Assembly: GCA_037447655.1 (NCBI GenBank)
Contig: JBBHKE010002170.1
Span: 1-64,000, forward strand
Direction: 5' to 3'
DNA: 64,000 nucleotides
Source: Zygnema cylindricum
Lineage: Eukaryota; Streptophyta; Zygnematophyceae; Zygnematales; Zygnemataceae
Part shown: one piece after another, positions 39,265 through 51,000 of the stretch
Layout: each line of letters opens with the position of its first letter
Position numbering within the stretch: the stretch's first letter is position 1
Notes under the pieces: generated by a model
What the model was told of the DNA's origin: nothing
Databases searched by the model: none
The model's input: the letters and a program-made list of their open reading frames with translations, nothing else
Translations under genes and position numbers: made by a program

Positions 39265-40106
39265 ATCATCAATCCAAAACTCCTCAACATAATCCAAGTT
39301 TGGTCTCTCCCTCTCACATCATGAAATGCCACAAAAACCCGCTTCCTTTTTTGTGAGCGTACCAACCACAATTTTATTCGCCGAACCACCCTTAAAATCT
39401 CCTTTACAATATTGGCTTGACTTCGATTTAATGATCACCCATTCCCAAAACATAGCGCTCTCCAAGATCTGCCACTTTGGAAATGTAATCCAAGGTAGCG
39501 TTCCACTCATTGTACTCTATTTTGTAGCATGCCATCGAAGTCCCACAAACGAGTGCGACTGTCAGCTCCTTCACCTTTCCGTAACTTTAATGGGATAGTA
39601 AGTACAAATCAGAATTAGTACTGATAGTTCAAATACCATTGCGCGGGCCTGTTTCAAACGCATAGATTTCTTTCCTGGAAAAGAGACACGCCTTCTGGTA
39701 TCTTCATGTATACCTCTTACTCCAACTCACCATTTAAAAACGCATTTTCCACGTCCATTTGATGGACGTGCTTCTTCCCCATCGCTGCAAGTGCAATTAC
39801 AATTTGTAGTGAGTCGAACTTCACCACGAGAGCATAAGTCTCCTTAAAATCGATTCCCTCACGTTGTTCGAATCCCTTACAAACAAGCCTCGCCTTGTAC
39901 TTAATAATTTCAACCGATGCACCAGTCTTGGTCTTAAAGACCCACTTTGCATCAATCGCCTTTTTCCCCTCCGGTAATTTCACCTCCTCAAAAGTTCGAT
40001 TATCAACCACCGTTTTTAATTCTTTCTCCCACGCCGGTTTCCACTTACTCTCCCAATCAACCGACCTCCTAGCATCGACATAAGATTGAGGGTCGCCGGT
40101 CATATT
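39265..40106 (-). pseudogene. Element A reverse transcriptase remnant (N-terminal part)
   Basis: The minus strand from 40103 reads the start of a copia RT: WESKWKPAWEKEL, then KWVFKTKTG, KARLVCKGFEQREGIDF, and QMDVENAFLNGELE, which includes the first catalytic Asp. A stop follows at about 39715. A short diverged stretch (VYMKIPEG...) continues, but the YVDD box and RNase H are missing. Element C interrupts the frame at 40106. Confidence 0.85.
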
Positions 40107-41266
40107 TGTTGTGATGTGAAAGCTTTATTACTCAGTACCTAGGTTAGTGAGAGAGGGATTAGTACTTAGAATATTTTTGGGTATAAACACTTCATACTTA
40201 GAATATTTTTGAGTAACAACACTTCAGTACTGACCCCTAATCCCCTAATACTGTTACAGTAGTATAAGGACAATAGAGTGTACCGTACTTCTACAAGGAC
40301 ACGCGTCGACATATGTGGACTTTGCAGGTATTTCGGAATGGCGCCGACACTCACATACACGTGTCGAATGTTGAACGAGCGGATTCGCAAAGTCGGACGG
40401 ACAAATTTTGGACCGGACATCCGGTAGATGTACTGTACAAAATCAGTATGGAACGTTGATTCGAATCGTGTCGACGGACGCGATTCGCGCGGGACCACAA
40501 GTGACAATGCACGCTGTACGCACTCAGGTGCTTCGTACCGTACGACAACAGTCGGCTGGACTTATATGAACTATACTGACTAAGCATTGATAACATCTGT
40601 TGTACAGACGCGTATTGGTAAATATTTGGAAAACATTTGTTTGTATTTTAGTATATAATAAAATAGTGTTTCACTGTTCCATTTAACGACAGGTTGCAAT
40701 TAGGGTTTTGACGTACCTCAGGTACATTAGACGTACATTGTTTTCTCGTGTACAATACTTAGTGACAGGTGTAGCTCCAGGGTTAGTATAAAACGTAGTT
40801 AGTTACTCTGTTAGTATAAACTTGTAGGACTTAGATTATTTTTAGAATCACAGTTGAATTTATCAAAGTAATGGCAGACTGTTTTCTTGTAACTTTGACC
40901 TGATGGTGTGATCACCTTGATTAATGTTTTTGTATGAAACTTAGTGGTTATGTTTGTTGACCTAGAAAATATTTGTTTACGTAGTTTCGTTCTGTTTCGT
41001 CAATTCAATAGAATTCTGTGAGAAGTATAATTGGTTAGTTTGATAAGTTGTCAATTGTTTTTGGGAAACTCTGGAGCTTATATCTTGTGGATGAGGCTGT
41101 AATTTTGTGAGATTATATTGTCTAGTATATACTGCATACTGGTGCAGTTTGAACTGTTTTTAAATATTGTGGATTAATCTGTGCTGTCTGAAAAACAACT
41201 GTTTTTGGGGTAGTTTGTGGATGTCTTTCGTGAGTAATCCATGGCTGAAATAGGCTATGGACAACA
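40107..41266 (+). repeat. Element C 5' LTR
   Basis: 1160 bp, TGTTGTGATG...GGACAACA. Near its left end it has a 32-bp duplication ('cttagaatatttttg') and an 8-bp one ('tcccctaa') that the 3' LTR lacks. It includes the first 26 bases of the gag frame. Confidence 0.9.
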
Positions 41267-42278
41267 AGTTATAGGCCCACGCCCATGGCTACCCATATTT
41301 GATGGATCTAACTATCACTACTGGAAGTGTGTGCTAGAGAGCTATTTCGAGATGATGGAGCTAATGGATATGGTGGATGGGACTTTGGCCGAAACATCAA
41401 GCGGATGGGAAAAGAAGAACCGTGAGTGTCTAAGGGTTATCAAGAACTCCTTGACAGAGAAAATGGTAATGACATACCTTAAGTTGAAAAATGCAGCTGA
41501 ACTATGGAAATGTCTAGAATGTAGGTATTCAGAGACTTCTTTGTATCAATGGTTTAGTAGCGCCACTAAACGTTTTGGATATAAGTATGTAGGCGGAAGC
41601 ATGGTGGAGTATTGTACTGGTATAGAAAGATTGTTTGCAGAAAATGCTTTGGTAGGAGGAAGCTTTACAGATGCATAACAAGTTGTCTTATTAATGAGAG
41701 GCTTATCTAGTGACTATAGATATGCATCAAATAGACTCGCTCAAATTGATAAAAAGGATTGGAACTTAAGCCAGGCAATCCGCATAGTGTTAGATGAAGA
41801 AGATAGTAAAAAGTTTTTTGAAAGGAATATGGAGGTCTCTAAGTCACAGTTTCAGAAAATTAGAGGTAACAGTATGTTGGGATATGGACCTAAAAATTGT
41901 TTTTACTGTAATGATTTAGGACATACCTTCAGGGTATTTCCATCATATAAAAGTGCATGTGATACAAGAAAATTCAGAGATGGATGGGACAACAACCGAG
42001 TTCAACCCTCAACAAGGAGGGAAAAAAACGCGTTTATAAGTGAGGGACAAGACTCGACCGATGACAAAAGACTTACACCTTGTGTCGACGGATTCATTTA
42101 CTTTCCGACCATCTATGTTTTTCGGAATATGGTGAAAGAGGAAGGAAAGGGAAAATTTGTCGTCACCAAAAATGGAGTGGAGAAAAAGGTAACAGAAAAG
42201 GATTTGGTTAGTGTCAATGTTTCCGATGACAGATTGGTGAGTGACACGAACTTACAAAAGGAAGGGTTACCGAAATAG
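41241..42278 (+). pseudogene. Element C gag, copy 1 (nonsense codon)
   Basis: A copia-type Gag starting at ATG 41241, inside the LTR. The UBN2/Gag-like part runs from PIFDGSNYHYWKCVLE to about residue 230. A zinc-knuckle-like CFYCNDLGHTFRVF follows, in which the last Cys of the CX2CX4HX4C pattern is Phe. A TAA at 41676-41678 interrupts the frame where copy 2 (about 44518) has CAA. The frame then stays open to the TAG at 42276-42278. Gag would form the particle and bind RNA. The loss of the fourth zinc ligand is shared by both copies, so it predates their duplication. Confidence 0.85.
41267..41282 (+). other. Element C primer-binding site, tRNA-Met anticodon-arm type
   Basis: AGTTATAGGCCCACGC starts at the first base after the LTR. 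It resembles GGTTATGGGCCCACCA, the complement of the initiator tRNA-Met anticodon arm, and the corresponding site of element B. It lies within the gag reading frame (codons for VIGPR). Confidence 0.65.
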
Positions 42279-42522
42279 GAGGAGTTGAAAGAAGTGAAGG
42301 GCACCCGGAAGTAGAAGTGGAAGAAAATGAAAATAGTGTGGTCACCGAAGATAGTGTGGAGAAAGAAGAGAGTGAAAAAAATTTGGTTTTTGTGACTCTC
42401 TAGATTGGTGTAGAGAGTGAGGAAAGTTCAAAAATCTGGGTGAGTATCATGGATAAAAATATGAGTTCAGAAGATGTAGATTTTATGAGGAACTTAGTGG
42501 GGCTCTTGATATAACGATAAAT

Positions 42523-42735
42523 TTGGGGGGTAATGGTTTTGACATCACTAATGGGAGTGATGCCATTTATGAAGGTGTGCCTATAAAAGGGTTAGCATCT
42601 GGGTGTGTGTTGAAGATTGGAGATGGGGCTCGTTTTTTGAATTGCAAGAGGGAAATCAGATTCTGTGTGGATGGAAAAGAGATGAGTGGGACAAACTCTT
42701 TGCTTGGATTTATGGAAAATGGTATGCTTAATTAA
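42523..42735 (+). other. Conserved Gag C-terminal segment in element C
   Basis: The frame GGNGFDITNGSDAIYEG, then GLASGCVLKIGDGARFLNC, closely parallels the C-terminal part of the element B Gag. The sequence between this and the first gag frame has stops, so it is a decayed end of the same protein. Function unknown. Confidence 0.7.
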
Positions 42736-42925
42736 ATGTGCGATCAGCAAGATGGAATGTTTATTTCAGCTCATCTAATGGACCTTTTAAAATACGAGAG
42801 TATTCACTTAAAGTTTTATGAGGAGAAAAGAAAGAAGAAAAAGAAAAGAAGAAAAAAAGAAAAAAATATTTTATATATATTTTTAGTGGGAGTTGAAAAG
42901 AAAGTAGACTAGAAAATAAGAGGAA

Positions 42926-43231
42926 TGTTGAAATTTATGTATTTTCTAGGTTTGTATTGGAAAAATAAATAGAGTAAGTCAGCAAAGGCAGCCTGCTTCT
43001 CGCTCAAATCTCTCCGGTCCCCATACTTATTGCAGTCACTGAAGACTAGAGAGAGAGCTAGAGCCATGGCTGTCTAAAGAGGATAGGCTAATCGTAGTTT
43101 GTAGCAAAATGGATATGCCGGAATCAGGATTTGATCCTGGTACCTACCATCCTATAATAGCCATTAGTTCTAGCCTATAGCTTGATTCAACGATGGCATG
43201 TGTAGGGTACAATAGGTATTTATAAGTGTAG
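42926..43231 (+). repeat. Truncated element B-type LTR in element C
   Basis: Starts TGTTGAAATTTATGTATTTTCTAGG, after a purine-rich stretch, exactly like the start of element B LTRs. It is cut short by a second LTR start at 43232. It contains an antisense tRNA-like T-arm (CAGGATTTGATCCTG, about 43131-43145). Confidence 0.75.
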
Positions 43232-44421
43232 TGTTGAAATTTAAGTATTTTCTAGGTCTAGAGATTGTAAAATAAAAAGGCAAAAAGGGGACACTGACAA
43301 CCTACCTCTAACTCTTCACTCAAGTCCCCACACTTGTCGCAGTCACTAAAGACATGAAGAGGAGTTAGATCAATGGCTGCCTAGGCTGTCCAAAGTGGAC
43401 AAGAAGGCAATTCTTGATAGAGTTATCTAAAAGGAGTGACGGACCCACGATTTGATCCTGATACATGCCATCTGTCAATCTAGCCGTTCGCTTTAACCAA
43501 CAAGTCTAAATACAGTGCTAGAGTACAATAGGTTTGAAAGATATTTATATTTGTACACGTAGTCTAGTTCGTCTAACGGAAATAGATACGTAATGCATAG
43601 ATACAGTTTTGTATATTACAGAGTACGATTTAATGTATTGTATGAAATGGATACCGCGCAATTGTTTCGAACACGAAACAAATATCGCATGTATATTTTC
43701 AACGGCTACAATTGTATCCGGTTTGATCGGACGGCCACGATAAACACCGCTATCACGGATTATGTACTTTTGGCGTTTTGAGTCATCGCCACGTCATATG
43801 ATAGGTGGCGTGACAATGTTGGATTGCGGCGACTCCGGAGATTGCGGTAACAAATCCGGCTATGACAAGTGTCGACATTTTGGCCATGTTGTACAATGGC
43901 CGTACAAAAAGTACACCAGCGCCTAAACTTTTCTGTACGACACACTAATTTGATTGGTGCCGTACTTCAGTATATAGAGTTTTAGAGAGGGAATAGGACT
44001 TAGAAAATTTTGGGTAAGTAGCTGCCTCTCCCAAAGAGCACCTTGTATAAATGGCAAACTTTGGCCAGCCATAACTATCAATTTAATTGACCATTTTCAG
44101 TGATTCTTTTCGCTGTAGACTCAAGGGAGTCCAGGCTACACAGGGGTGTAGTTGGCCAGTGGTTTTGTCTACGAGGGTGGCTGCATTTCTAAGGGAAAGT
44201 CAAAGTGGTTGAATGTGTCCAAATCTCATACTCTAACTTTGCATTCTGTGGTGGAACTGAGCACACAGAAAGTGTTATTTCACAGGGGTGAATCTATATT
44301 GGGGTTATGACTGTTAAGGGGTCAGTCATTTGGGTTTATATCAAGTTTGGAGTCGGCACTATCTAGATTAGCTTCTTTGGATCTGCATACTCTGAGGGCC
44401 AATGGAGGTCTCAGAGTTTCA
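43232..44421 (+). repeat. Element B-type LTR embedded in element C
   Basis: 1190 bp from TGTTGAAATTTAAG to GAGTTTCA, homologous to element B LTRs throughout. The end still has an ATG (at about 44402) at the position of the Gag start of B. It joins directly to the gag copy 2 sequence at TAAGTATGTAGG, a stretch also present in gag copy 1 (41582), which suggests recombination there. Confidence 0.75.
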
Positions 44422-44423
44422 GT

Positions 44424-45118
44424 AAGTATGTAGGCGGAAGCATGGTGGAGTATTGTATGGTATAGAAAGATTGTTTGCAGATAATGCTTTGGAAGGAGGA
44501 AGCTTTATAGATGCACAACAAGTTGTCTTATTAATGAGAGGCTTACCTAGTGATTATAAAAATGCATCAAATAGACTCGCTCAAATTGATAAAAAGGATT
44601 GGAACTTAAACCAAGCAATCCGCATAGTGTTAGATGAAGAAGATAGTAAAAAGTTTTTTGAAAGGAATATGGAGGTCTCTAAGTCACAGTTTCAGAAAAT
44701 TAGAGGTAACAGTATGTTGGGATATGGACCTAAAAATTGTTTTTACTGTAATGATTTAGGACATACCTTCAGGGTATTTCCATCATATAAAAGTGCATGT
44801 GATACAAGAAAATTCAGAGATGGATGGGACAACAACCGAGTTCAACCCTCAACAAGGAGGGAAAAAAACGCGTTTATAAGTGAGGGACAAGACTCGACCG
44901 ATGACAAAAGACTTACACCTTGTGTCGACGGATTCATTTACTTTCCGACCATCTATGTTTTTCGGAATATGGTGAAAGAGGAAGGAAAGGGAAAATTTGT
45001 CGTCACCAAAAATGGAGTGGAGAAAAAGGTAACAGAAAAGGATTTGGTTAGTGTCAATGTTTCCGATGACAGATTGGTGAGTGACACGAACTTACAAAAG
45101 GAAGGGTTACCGAAATAG
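44424..45118 (+). pseudogene. Element C gag, copy 2 (5'-truncated)
   Basis: Near-identical to 41587-42278 from the 'tatgtaggcggaagcatggtgg' block to the TAG at 45116-45118. The N-terminal Gag half is missing, and a single-base deletion at about 44458 shifts the frame upstream of 44453. The copies become essentially identical after about 44640, so the duplication or gene conversion is recent. Confidence 0.85.
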
Positions 45119-45244
45119 GAGGAGTTGAAAGAAGTGAAGGGCACCCGGAAGTAGAAGTGGAAGAAAATGAAAATAGTGTGGTCACCGAAGATAGTGTGGA
45201 GAAAGAAGAGAGTGAAAAAAATTTGGTTTTTGTGACTCTCTAGA

Positions 45245-45799
45245 TTGGTGTGTGTTAATGAGTTACAAGGGGACGAGATTCTTGAAGAAAGGAGAGTTAG
45301 AGAAGTAAACTTAAAATTGGCAGCAGAATATTTCTTAGATATGGAGAAAACTAAACTGAAAACAAAACTTAGAGAAGGGCAAAGAGAAGATGACAGGAAA
45401 ATTAGAGTAAGGGAGGAAGATGATAAGAGAGAAAATGGTGAATTCACACAAGATGGGGAATTAACATCGGAGGTGAAAAATAATGTGGGTTTAAAAATTA
45501 GTGAATTCAGGGAAGGATCGGTAGCGATTGTTCAGAAAACGAGGTTAAGAAAGGAAATTTATGAGAGCGGAAAAGGTCATAAAATTAGAGAAATTTGGAA
45601 AATAAGAAAGAATATTAGAAAGAGGAAAGAGCATCTAAATGAAAAGGGGATTAGATTGAAAGCATCCAGGATGCATACACTACAGGGGAGTGGTAAAACT
45701 ACGGAAAAAGACCAGAAATTAGTGAGTAGAATCACACTTTATAGAGGTAACGGGGAGGCAACCAATAGAAGAGGTATAAAGTCTATGAAGAGACCATAA
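45245..45799 (+). other. Charged open frame in element C, function unknown
   Basis: 184 residues of highly charged, Lys/Arg/Glu-rich sequence without a recognised domain. It follows the second gag in the position of a Gag C-terminal region. Element B Gag has a similarly charged tail, so it may be the remainder of the same protein in another frame. Confidence 0.4.
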
Positions 45800-46196
45800 T
45801 ATAGTAAGAACACAAAGAGAAGATACAGATTAAGGAGGACCAGCTGGAGGAGAAACAAACTCCAAAGACGCCCAAACAAAAGACCGAAAAAGCCTTTTTT
45901 TTTAGGGGGAAAAACTTGAAGACTTCTATGGGAAAACTTACAATTAAACAAGCCATAAATAGTGTTGCTGATTAAGGGTTTGCAGAATATAATGTTTACA
46001 AGTGTAGAATGGTTAGGAGTTAAAACATCCAAAACTTAGGAGGAGTGTTGTTTTTGTGAAGTTTTGGATGTTTAGTAGTGTAGGTTGTGAGAGGGAATTT
46101 CCGAACTTATAATATTTTCTAAGTCTTTTCTTAAATATGTACCTATATTACAGTTGACAACTCTGTAGACTTAGTGCAATACTGAGTCTAAAGCTT

Positions 46197-46204
46197 TAGG
46201 GGAG
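46197..46204 (+). other. Element C polypurine tract
   Basis: Purine run 'aggggagg' immediately before the 3' LTR. Confidence 0.6.
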
Positions 46205-47324
46205 GGTTGTGATTTGAAAGCTTTAGTACTCAGTAAATAGGTTAGTGAGAGAGGGATTAGAACTTAGAATATTTTTGAGTATAAACACTTCAGTACTGAC
46301 CCCTAATACTGTTACAGTAGTATAAGGACAATAGAGTGTACCGCACTTCTACAAGGACACGCGTCGGCATATGTGGACTTTGCAGGTATTTCGGAATGGC
46401 GCCGACACTCACATACACGTGTCGAATGTTGAACGAGCGGATTCGCAAAGTCGGACGGACGAATTTTGGACCAGACATCCGGTAGATGTACTGTACAAAA
46501 TCAGTATGGAACGTTGATTCGAATCGTGTCGACGGACGCGATTCGCGCGGGACCACAAGTGACAATGCACGCTGTACGCACTCAGGTGCTTCGTACCGTA
46601 CGACAACAGTCGGCTGGACTTATATGAACTATACTGACTAAGCATTGATAACATCTGTTGTACAGACGCGTATTGGTAAATATTTGGAAAACATTTGTTT
46701 GTATTTTAGTATATAATAAAATAGTGTTTCACTGTTCCATTTAACGACAGGTTGCAATTAGGGTTTTGACGTACCTCAGGTACATTAGACGTACATTGTT
46801 TTCTCGTGTACAATACTTAGTGACAGGTGTAGCTCCAGGGTTAGTATAAAACGTAGTTAGTTACTCTGTTAGTATAAACTTGTAGGACTTAGATTATTTT
46901 TAGAATCACAGTTGAATTTATCAAAGTAATGGCAGACTGTTTTCTTGTAACTTTGACCTGATGGTGTGATCACCTTGATTGATGTTTTTGTATGAAACTT
47001 AGTGGTTATGTTTGTTGACCTAGAAAATATTTTTTTACGTAGTTTCGTTCTGTTTCGTCAATTCAATATAATTCTGTGAGAAGTATACTTGGTTAGTTTG
47101 ATAAGTTGTCAATTGTTTTTGGGAAACTCTGGAGCTTATATCTTGTGGATGAGGTTGTAATTTTGTGAGATTATATTGTCTAGTATATACTGCATACTGG
47201 TGCAGTTTGAACTGTTTTTAAATATCGTGGATTAATTTGTGCTGTCTGAAACACAACGTTTTTTGGGGTAGTTTGTGGATGTCTTTCGTGAGTAATCCAT
47301 GGCTGAAATTGGTTATAGACAACA
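46205..47324 (+). repeat. Element C 3' LTR
   Basis: 1120 bp; the first base is G where the 5' LTR has T. It ends ...TTATAGACAACA and is followed by ATATT. Like the 5' LTR it contains the gag ATG 26 bases before its end. Confidence 0.9.
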
Positions 47325-47329
47325 ATATT

Positions 47330-48147
47330 TTCCGTAAGTGATTGCTATAAAAGAAACTCCGTCTCCTTTGCATCTGAATGAAAAAAATGCAAATTCGATG
47401 CGTTTTCCCCTTTTCGATCGTAAGTTTCTTCGGTTTCTTCCCCTTTGTACTTCGAGAGCTCCTCCTAATAACTTGCTCCTCCTTTTCCTATTTCTCTTCC
47501 TCGGATTCAGTTTCAATTTCCTTCTCACCCGATTTAGAGTTTTGAGATTTCCGAATGTTCGAAGGCACTCGGGAATCCAAAGATTCGTTACTCTTTCTTT
47601 CAAATTCAATTTCAACAGATTTCCCCAATTTCTTTTTTTTGAGTTTTTACATTCGGTTCCTCATTGGATTTTGAATCCCCAATGTACGGAAAACTCTCAA
47701 TTTCACTCTCCTCATAAAAATCCAAACTTTATTTAAATTTCCCAACGGAATTCATGGCGGATTTGAGATCCTCCTGAAAATCCACATTGTGAGATTCCTC
47801 CACGGTGTGACGAGCCGGATCATACACTTGGTACAAATTCCCCTTCGCACTATAACTAACAAAAAATCCCGGCCAACACCTTGGAGCAAATTTCCCCTTC
47901 CTTTGATTGATTCCACATAAACCGTAGCATGACATCCCCAAATTCTCAAATGATGAACCGTGGGCTTTCTCCCACTCCATAACTCCTCCAGTGTTTTACT
48001 TCCGGAAACCGAAGTGAGTCTTCGGTTACAAATGTGATTAGCCGTAAGAAACGCATCTCCCCACAAAAACATCTCTCGTCCGGAGCTATGAACCATTGCA
48101 CGGACCATTTCTTGTAAGGTACGATTCTTCCTCTCGGCCACTTTATT
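47330..48147 (-). pseudogene. Element A integrase C-terminal part and linker
   Basis: After a TGA at 48145-48147 the minus strand continues in frame with AERKNRTLQEMVRAM, which carries the third catalytic residue (Glu) of the DDE integrase, and WGDAFLTANHICNRRL. A frame change near 47960 leads to KGKFAPRCWPGFFVSYS and VDFQED. A charged linker up to the element C insertion follows. Confidence 0.85.
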
Positions 48148-49362
48148 TCACTCCGGAGAATAAGGCGCCATTAATTGATGCCTTATCCCCCACTCCTTAC
48201 AATACCCCTCAAAAACAACAAACTCCCCTCCATTGTCTGACCGAATGGACTTAAGCTTCTTATCAATTTGCATCTCGGCCATTATTTGCCATTCTTTAAA
48301 TTTTTCAAATGCATCCGATTTCTTCTTCAATAAATACACCCATGACTTCCGGGAAAAGTCATCAACAATCACCAAAGTATATTTATTACCTCCAATTGTC
48401 TCAGGTTTAATATGTCCACAAAGGTCGATGTGAACAACCTCCAAAGGACTTTGAGCTCGATACTTAATGTCTTTATTCGGATGGGATTTCCGAATTTGAC
48501 GTCCTTGACTACATCCTCCACATCCGTTCACTTTCTCACCGGATGCGAGGTCCAAACCCCTCACCGAAGAATGACGAATCATCTTTTTCAAACTTACCTC
48601 GGATGTGTGACACATCCGATGATGCCATAAGGTAAGATCACCTTTCAACTCCGAAATTTGATGTGAAATTCCCTCGGTGGGAACTTGAGATTTTTGCCTC
48701 CTCCATAAGAGCCGACTATGATTTGTATTCGTTTCAACTCCTTCTCCAATTACATTCCCCTTCTCATTCCAAATCTCAATAGATTGATCACCTCTCGCAA
48801 GTAAGCTTCCACCAATCCGTTGGATTTGTGGAACACTTAACAAATTGACCGAACCGTCCGGAATGTAAAGAGTATTTTGAATACCATACTCCGTCGATTT
48901 CTCTTTCGCATCAATATCCCATGAAAGGAGATCAAGCCGAACCGTGCCGACCGTTCCAACCGAAATGACATGGCCGCTTGCAACCATAATAAACTTTGGA
49001 ACCGTAAGTTCCCTCATGTCATCAAACAAGTTGGCCTCCGTGCAAACATGGTGGGATGCCCCCGTATCAATAATCCACTCCTTCTCCAAATTTCCTTCAC
49101 TACTCACCGAATCAAGGGTAAGGTTGAGAATCGGAAAAACATCACCGGTTTCATTACCATATTCAAAGTAAGTTGCATTACCGTAACCACGACCACCACC
49201 GCAGCCTCCTCCTCGGCCGCCACCTCGGTCGCCTCTATCATCTCCTCTACCTCCTCTTCCACCTCCGGAATCTCTACCCTTCGAATAACATTGAGGGCTC
49301 GTATGCCCCCACTTACCGCAAAAATGACATTGCTTGTCCTTATCCGGACAAGAGGAAGACAA
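48148..49362 (-). pseudogene. Element A gag zinc knuckle, protease and integrase
   Basis: A 404-residue open frame. It starts with a zinc knuckle CHFCGKWGHTSPQC, then a Gly/Arg-rich linker, the aspartic protease motif DTGASHH with ILDTG-type context (WIIDTGASHH), the gag-pre-integrase zinc-binding segment LWHHRMCH...CGGC, and integrase core residues Asp in VHIDLCG and Asp in IRSDNGGEF. It stops after APYSPE, one codon into the next conserved block. The zinc knuckle directly before the protease is typical of copia polyproteins. Confidence 0.9.
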
Positions 49363-49532
49363 ATGTCCAAGCCGGTTGCATCAGTAGCATGTCACATTGG
49401 AAAGATCCGAAGGGACCTTTGGTGGACGACCTTGCTCCTTCTTGTTGCCTCGGCCGCCACAACCACCTCTCGGGCCACCTCCTCTACCACCTCCTCTACC
49501 ACCGCTCCTCTACCACCTCCTCTACCGCCGGC

Positions 49533-50139
49533 ATAGTTAAGATCCGGGGTTTAAGGAGTAGTAGAGTTGAGAACTGCTCCTCCTCCACTTGAAGAAGCCG
49601 ATGGAGTTCCCTCCAACATTTTGATAAAATTGACGTTAAATCCAAAGGTGTTATCCGCCTTCGCTCGTAAAATAGCTTTAAGATGCGAAAGCTTCTCCGG
49701 TAAAGCATTGAGAAAAACGCTTAATTTACCCGCATCCAAGATAACTCGGCCATTGTTGATTAATTGCTCGAGTATAATATTGAAGCGCTTCACAACATCT
49801 TCCATCACTTCATTTGGTTTGATTTTAAAATTCATAAAGTCCGCATAAACATATTGACCCTTGTTCTCAACGCCTTTCTCATATTGCTCCTCAAGTGCTT
49901 GCCAACACTCATGGGTCCTGCCGTGAGCGAGGAAATGATCAAGCACGGAAGAAGTGCAATTCTCCGGTCATTGCCGCAATATCCTTCAACCTCCATTGAC
50001 CACGTGCTTTACTCTCGAGTGGCATTTTCTCTTCTCTATTGAGAATCCTCCAAAGCTTTTTGAGAATAAGTTGGCCTGAAATAAATTTCTTACAAACGGT
50101 ATCATTGGAGCCATTAAAGGCCACAGATTTCTCCGACAT
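49533..50139 (-). pseudogene. Element A gag, frameshifted
   Basis: Begins MSEKSVAFNGSNDTVCKKF at 50139, a typical copia Gag start. The frame changes near 49945 and continues with the UBN2-like CWQALEEQYEKG, VVKRFNIILEQL and LPEKLSHLKAILRAK. A further change separates it from the zinc-knuckle frame. The 70-residue frame upstream (50185-50472) is Ser/Glu/Lys-rich and may be leader sequence. Confidence 0.8.
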
Positions 50140-50497
50140 GTTATAACTTTCTTCGTTTTCTAATCCTTCGTCAAATTTGGACTCTTATTCTTCTATCTTC
50201 GACTTTCCTTTCCTAATCCTCTCTTTTCCCTTACTCTCATTAGCTCCTCCAATGAATGGGTCGGTAGCCGGAAAGGAAGTGTTTTCTTTGCTCTCACTCG
50301 ATTGAGTATGAAAACGGGAATCTACATATCTCATAAGTGTGTCAAACATTTCCTCGAATTTTCTCTCCGTATTCCGGGTCTCCTTAAATTGAGAACCGGA
50401 AAAATTGAACTCTCTTGCACTCTCCGAAGTTGAAACGGGGGAAGGAGTATTTTTATTCTTCTTCCTCCTCATGTGCTCCCTCTCTATCTCTGAAGCA

Positions 50498-50512
50498 CTG
50501 GCTTTGATACCA
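50498..50512 (-). other. Element A primer-binding site (tRNA-Met 3' end)
   Basis: On the minus strand TGGTATCAAAGCCAG, 14 of 15 matching the complement of plant initiator tRNA-Met, two bases after the LTR end. Element A thus uses the ordinary 3'-end PBS, unlike B and C. Confidence 0.85.
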
Positions 50513-50514
50513 AA

Positions 50515-51000
50515 TGTAGGATCTTAAGCAAAAGAAATTCACCCCAATAAATTCACAAACCTTAAATCATTACACCACGGAGGCTCATAAAAGACAAGAG
50601 AAATATTCAGCCAAAAAGATTTATAAGTGTTCTTAGCCGAAGCCTCTTTACATCATCTCTCTTCTCTCTTCTCTCTCTCTCCTCTCTCTTTTTTAAATAA
50701 TCTCTTACTCCAAGATTAATCATCTTACATAGATTGATTAATAATACTCTACAGCGTACACTGCTGCCTGTACCCTGCACTAAGAGACAACAAGGTAAGA
50801 CAAGCAAGACAAGCAAAACTTAGCGTAGCGACGAAGTTTGTCCCTAGCTAACTGTCGCATACTTCAATGAACGTTCCACGAAGGAAGGCGCACGCGTTTT
50901 CTTCTTTCGAAACGTCTAACTCAAAAGTTGACTTTACACGTGTCCCTTCACGAACACACCTGTACGCAAAATCAAACACATGTACATGAAGACAAAAGTC
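50515..51000 (-). repeat. Element A 5' LTR, piece 1
   Basis: Matches 38654-39125. It is broken at AAGTC (50996-51000) by element B and resumes after 55177. Confidence 0.85.

Larger units (their letters stand above)
40107..47324 (+). mobile_element. Element C: gag-only LTR retrotransposon, chimeric
   Basis: Bounded by LTRs of 1160 and 1120 bp and the 5-bp duplication ATATT (40102-40106 and 47325-47329). It lies in element A between integrase and RT. The interior has two related gag segments separated by LTR sequence of the element B family, and no polymerase domains, so it depended on other elements. The LTRs differ by about 20 substitutions plus 32-bp and 8-bp duplications in the first, so it is older than B. 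Confidence 0.85.

Noticed and set aside
40166-40596. Open frames in the element C LTR, repeated at 46290-46654
   Set aside because: They recur in both LTRs, overlap each other and show no domain; LTR sequence explains them.
40107-47324. Reading the two 1.1-kb repeats of element C as solo LTRs of separate elements
   Set aside because: The ATATT duplication at the outer edges and PPT/PBS positions show that they bound one element.
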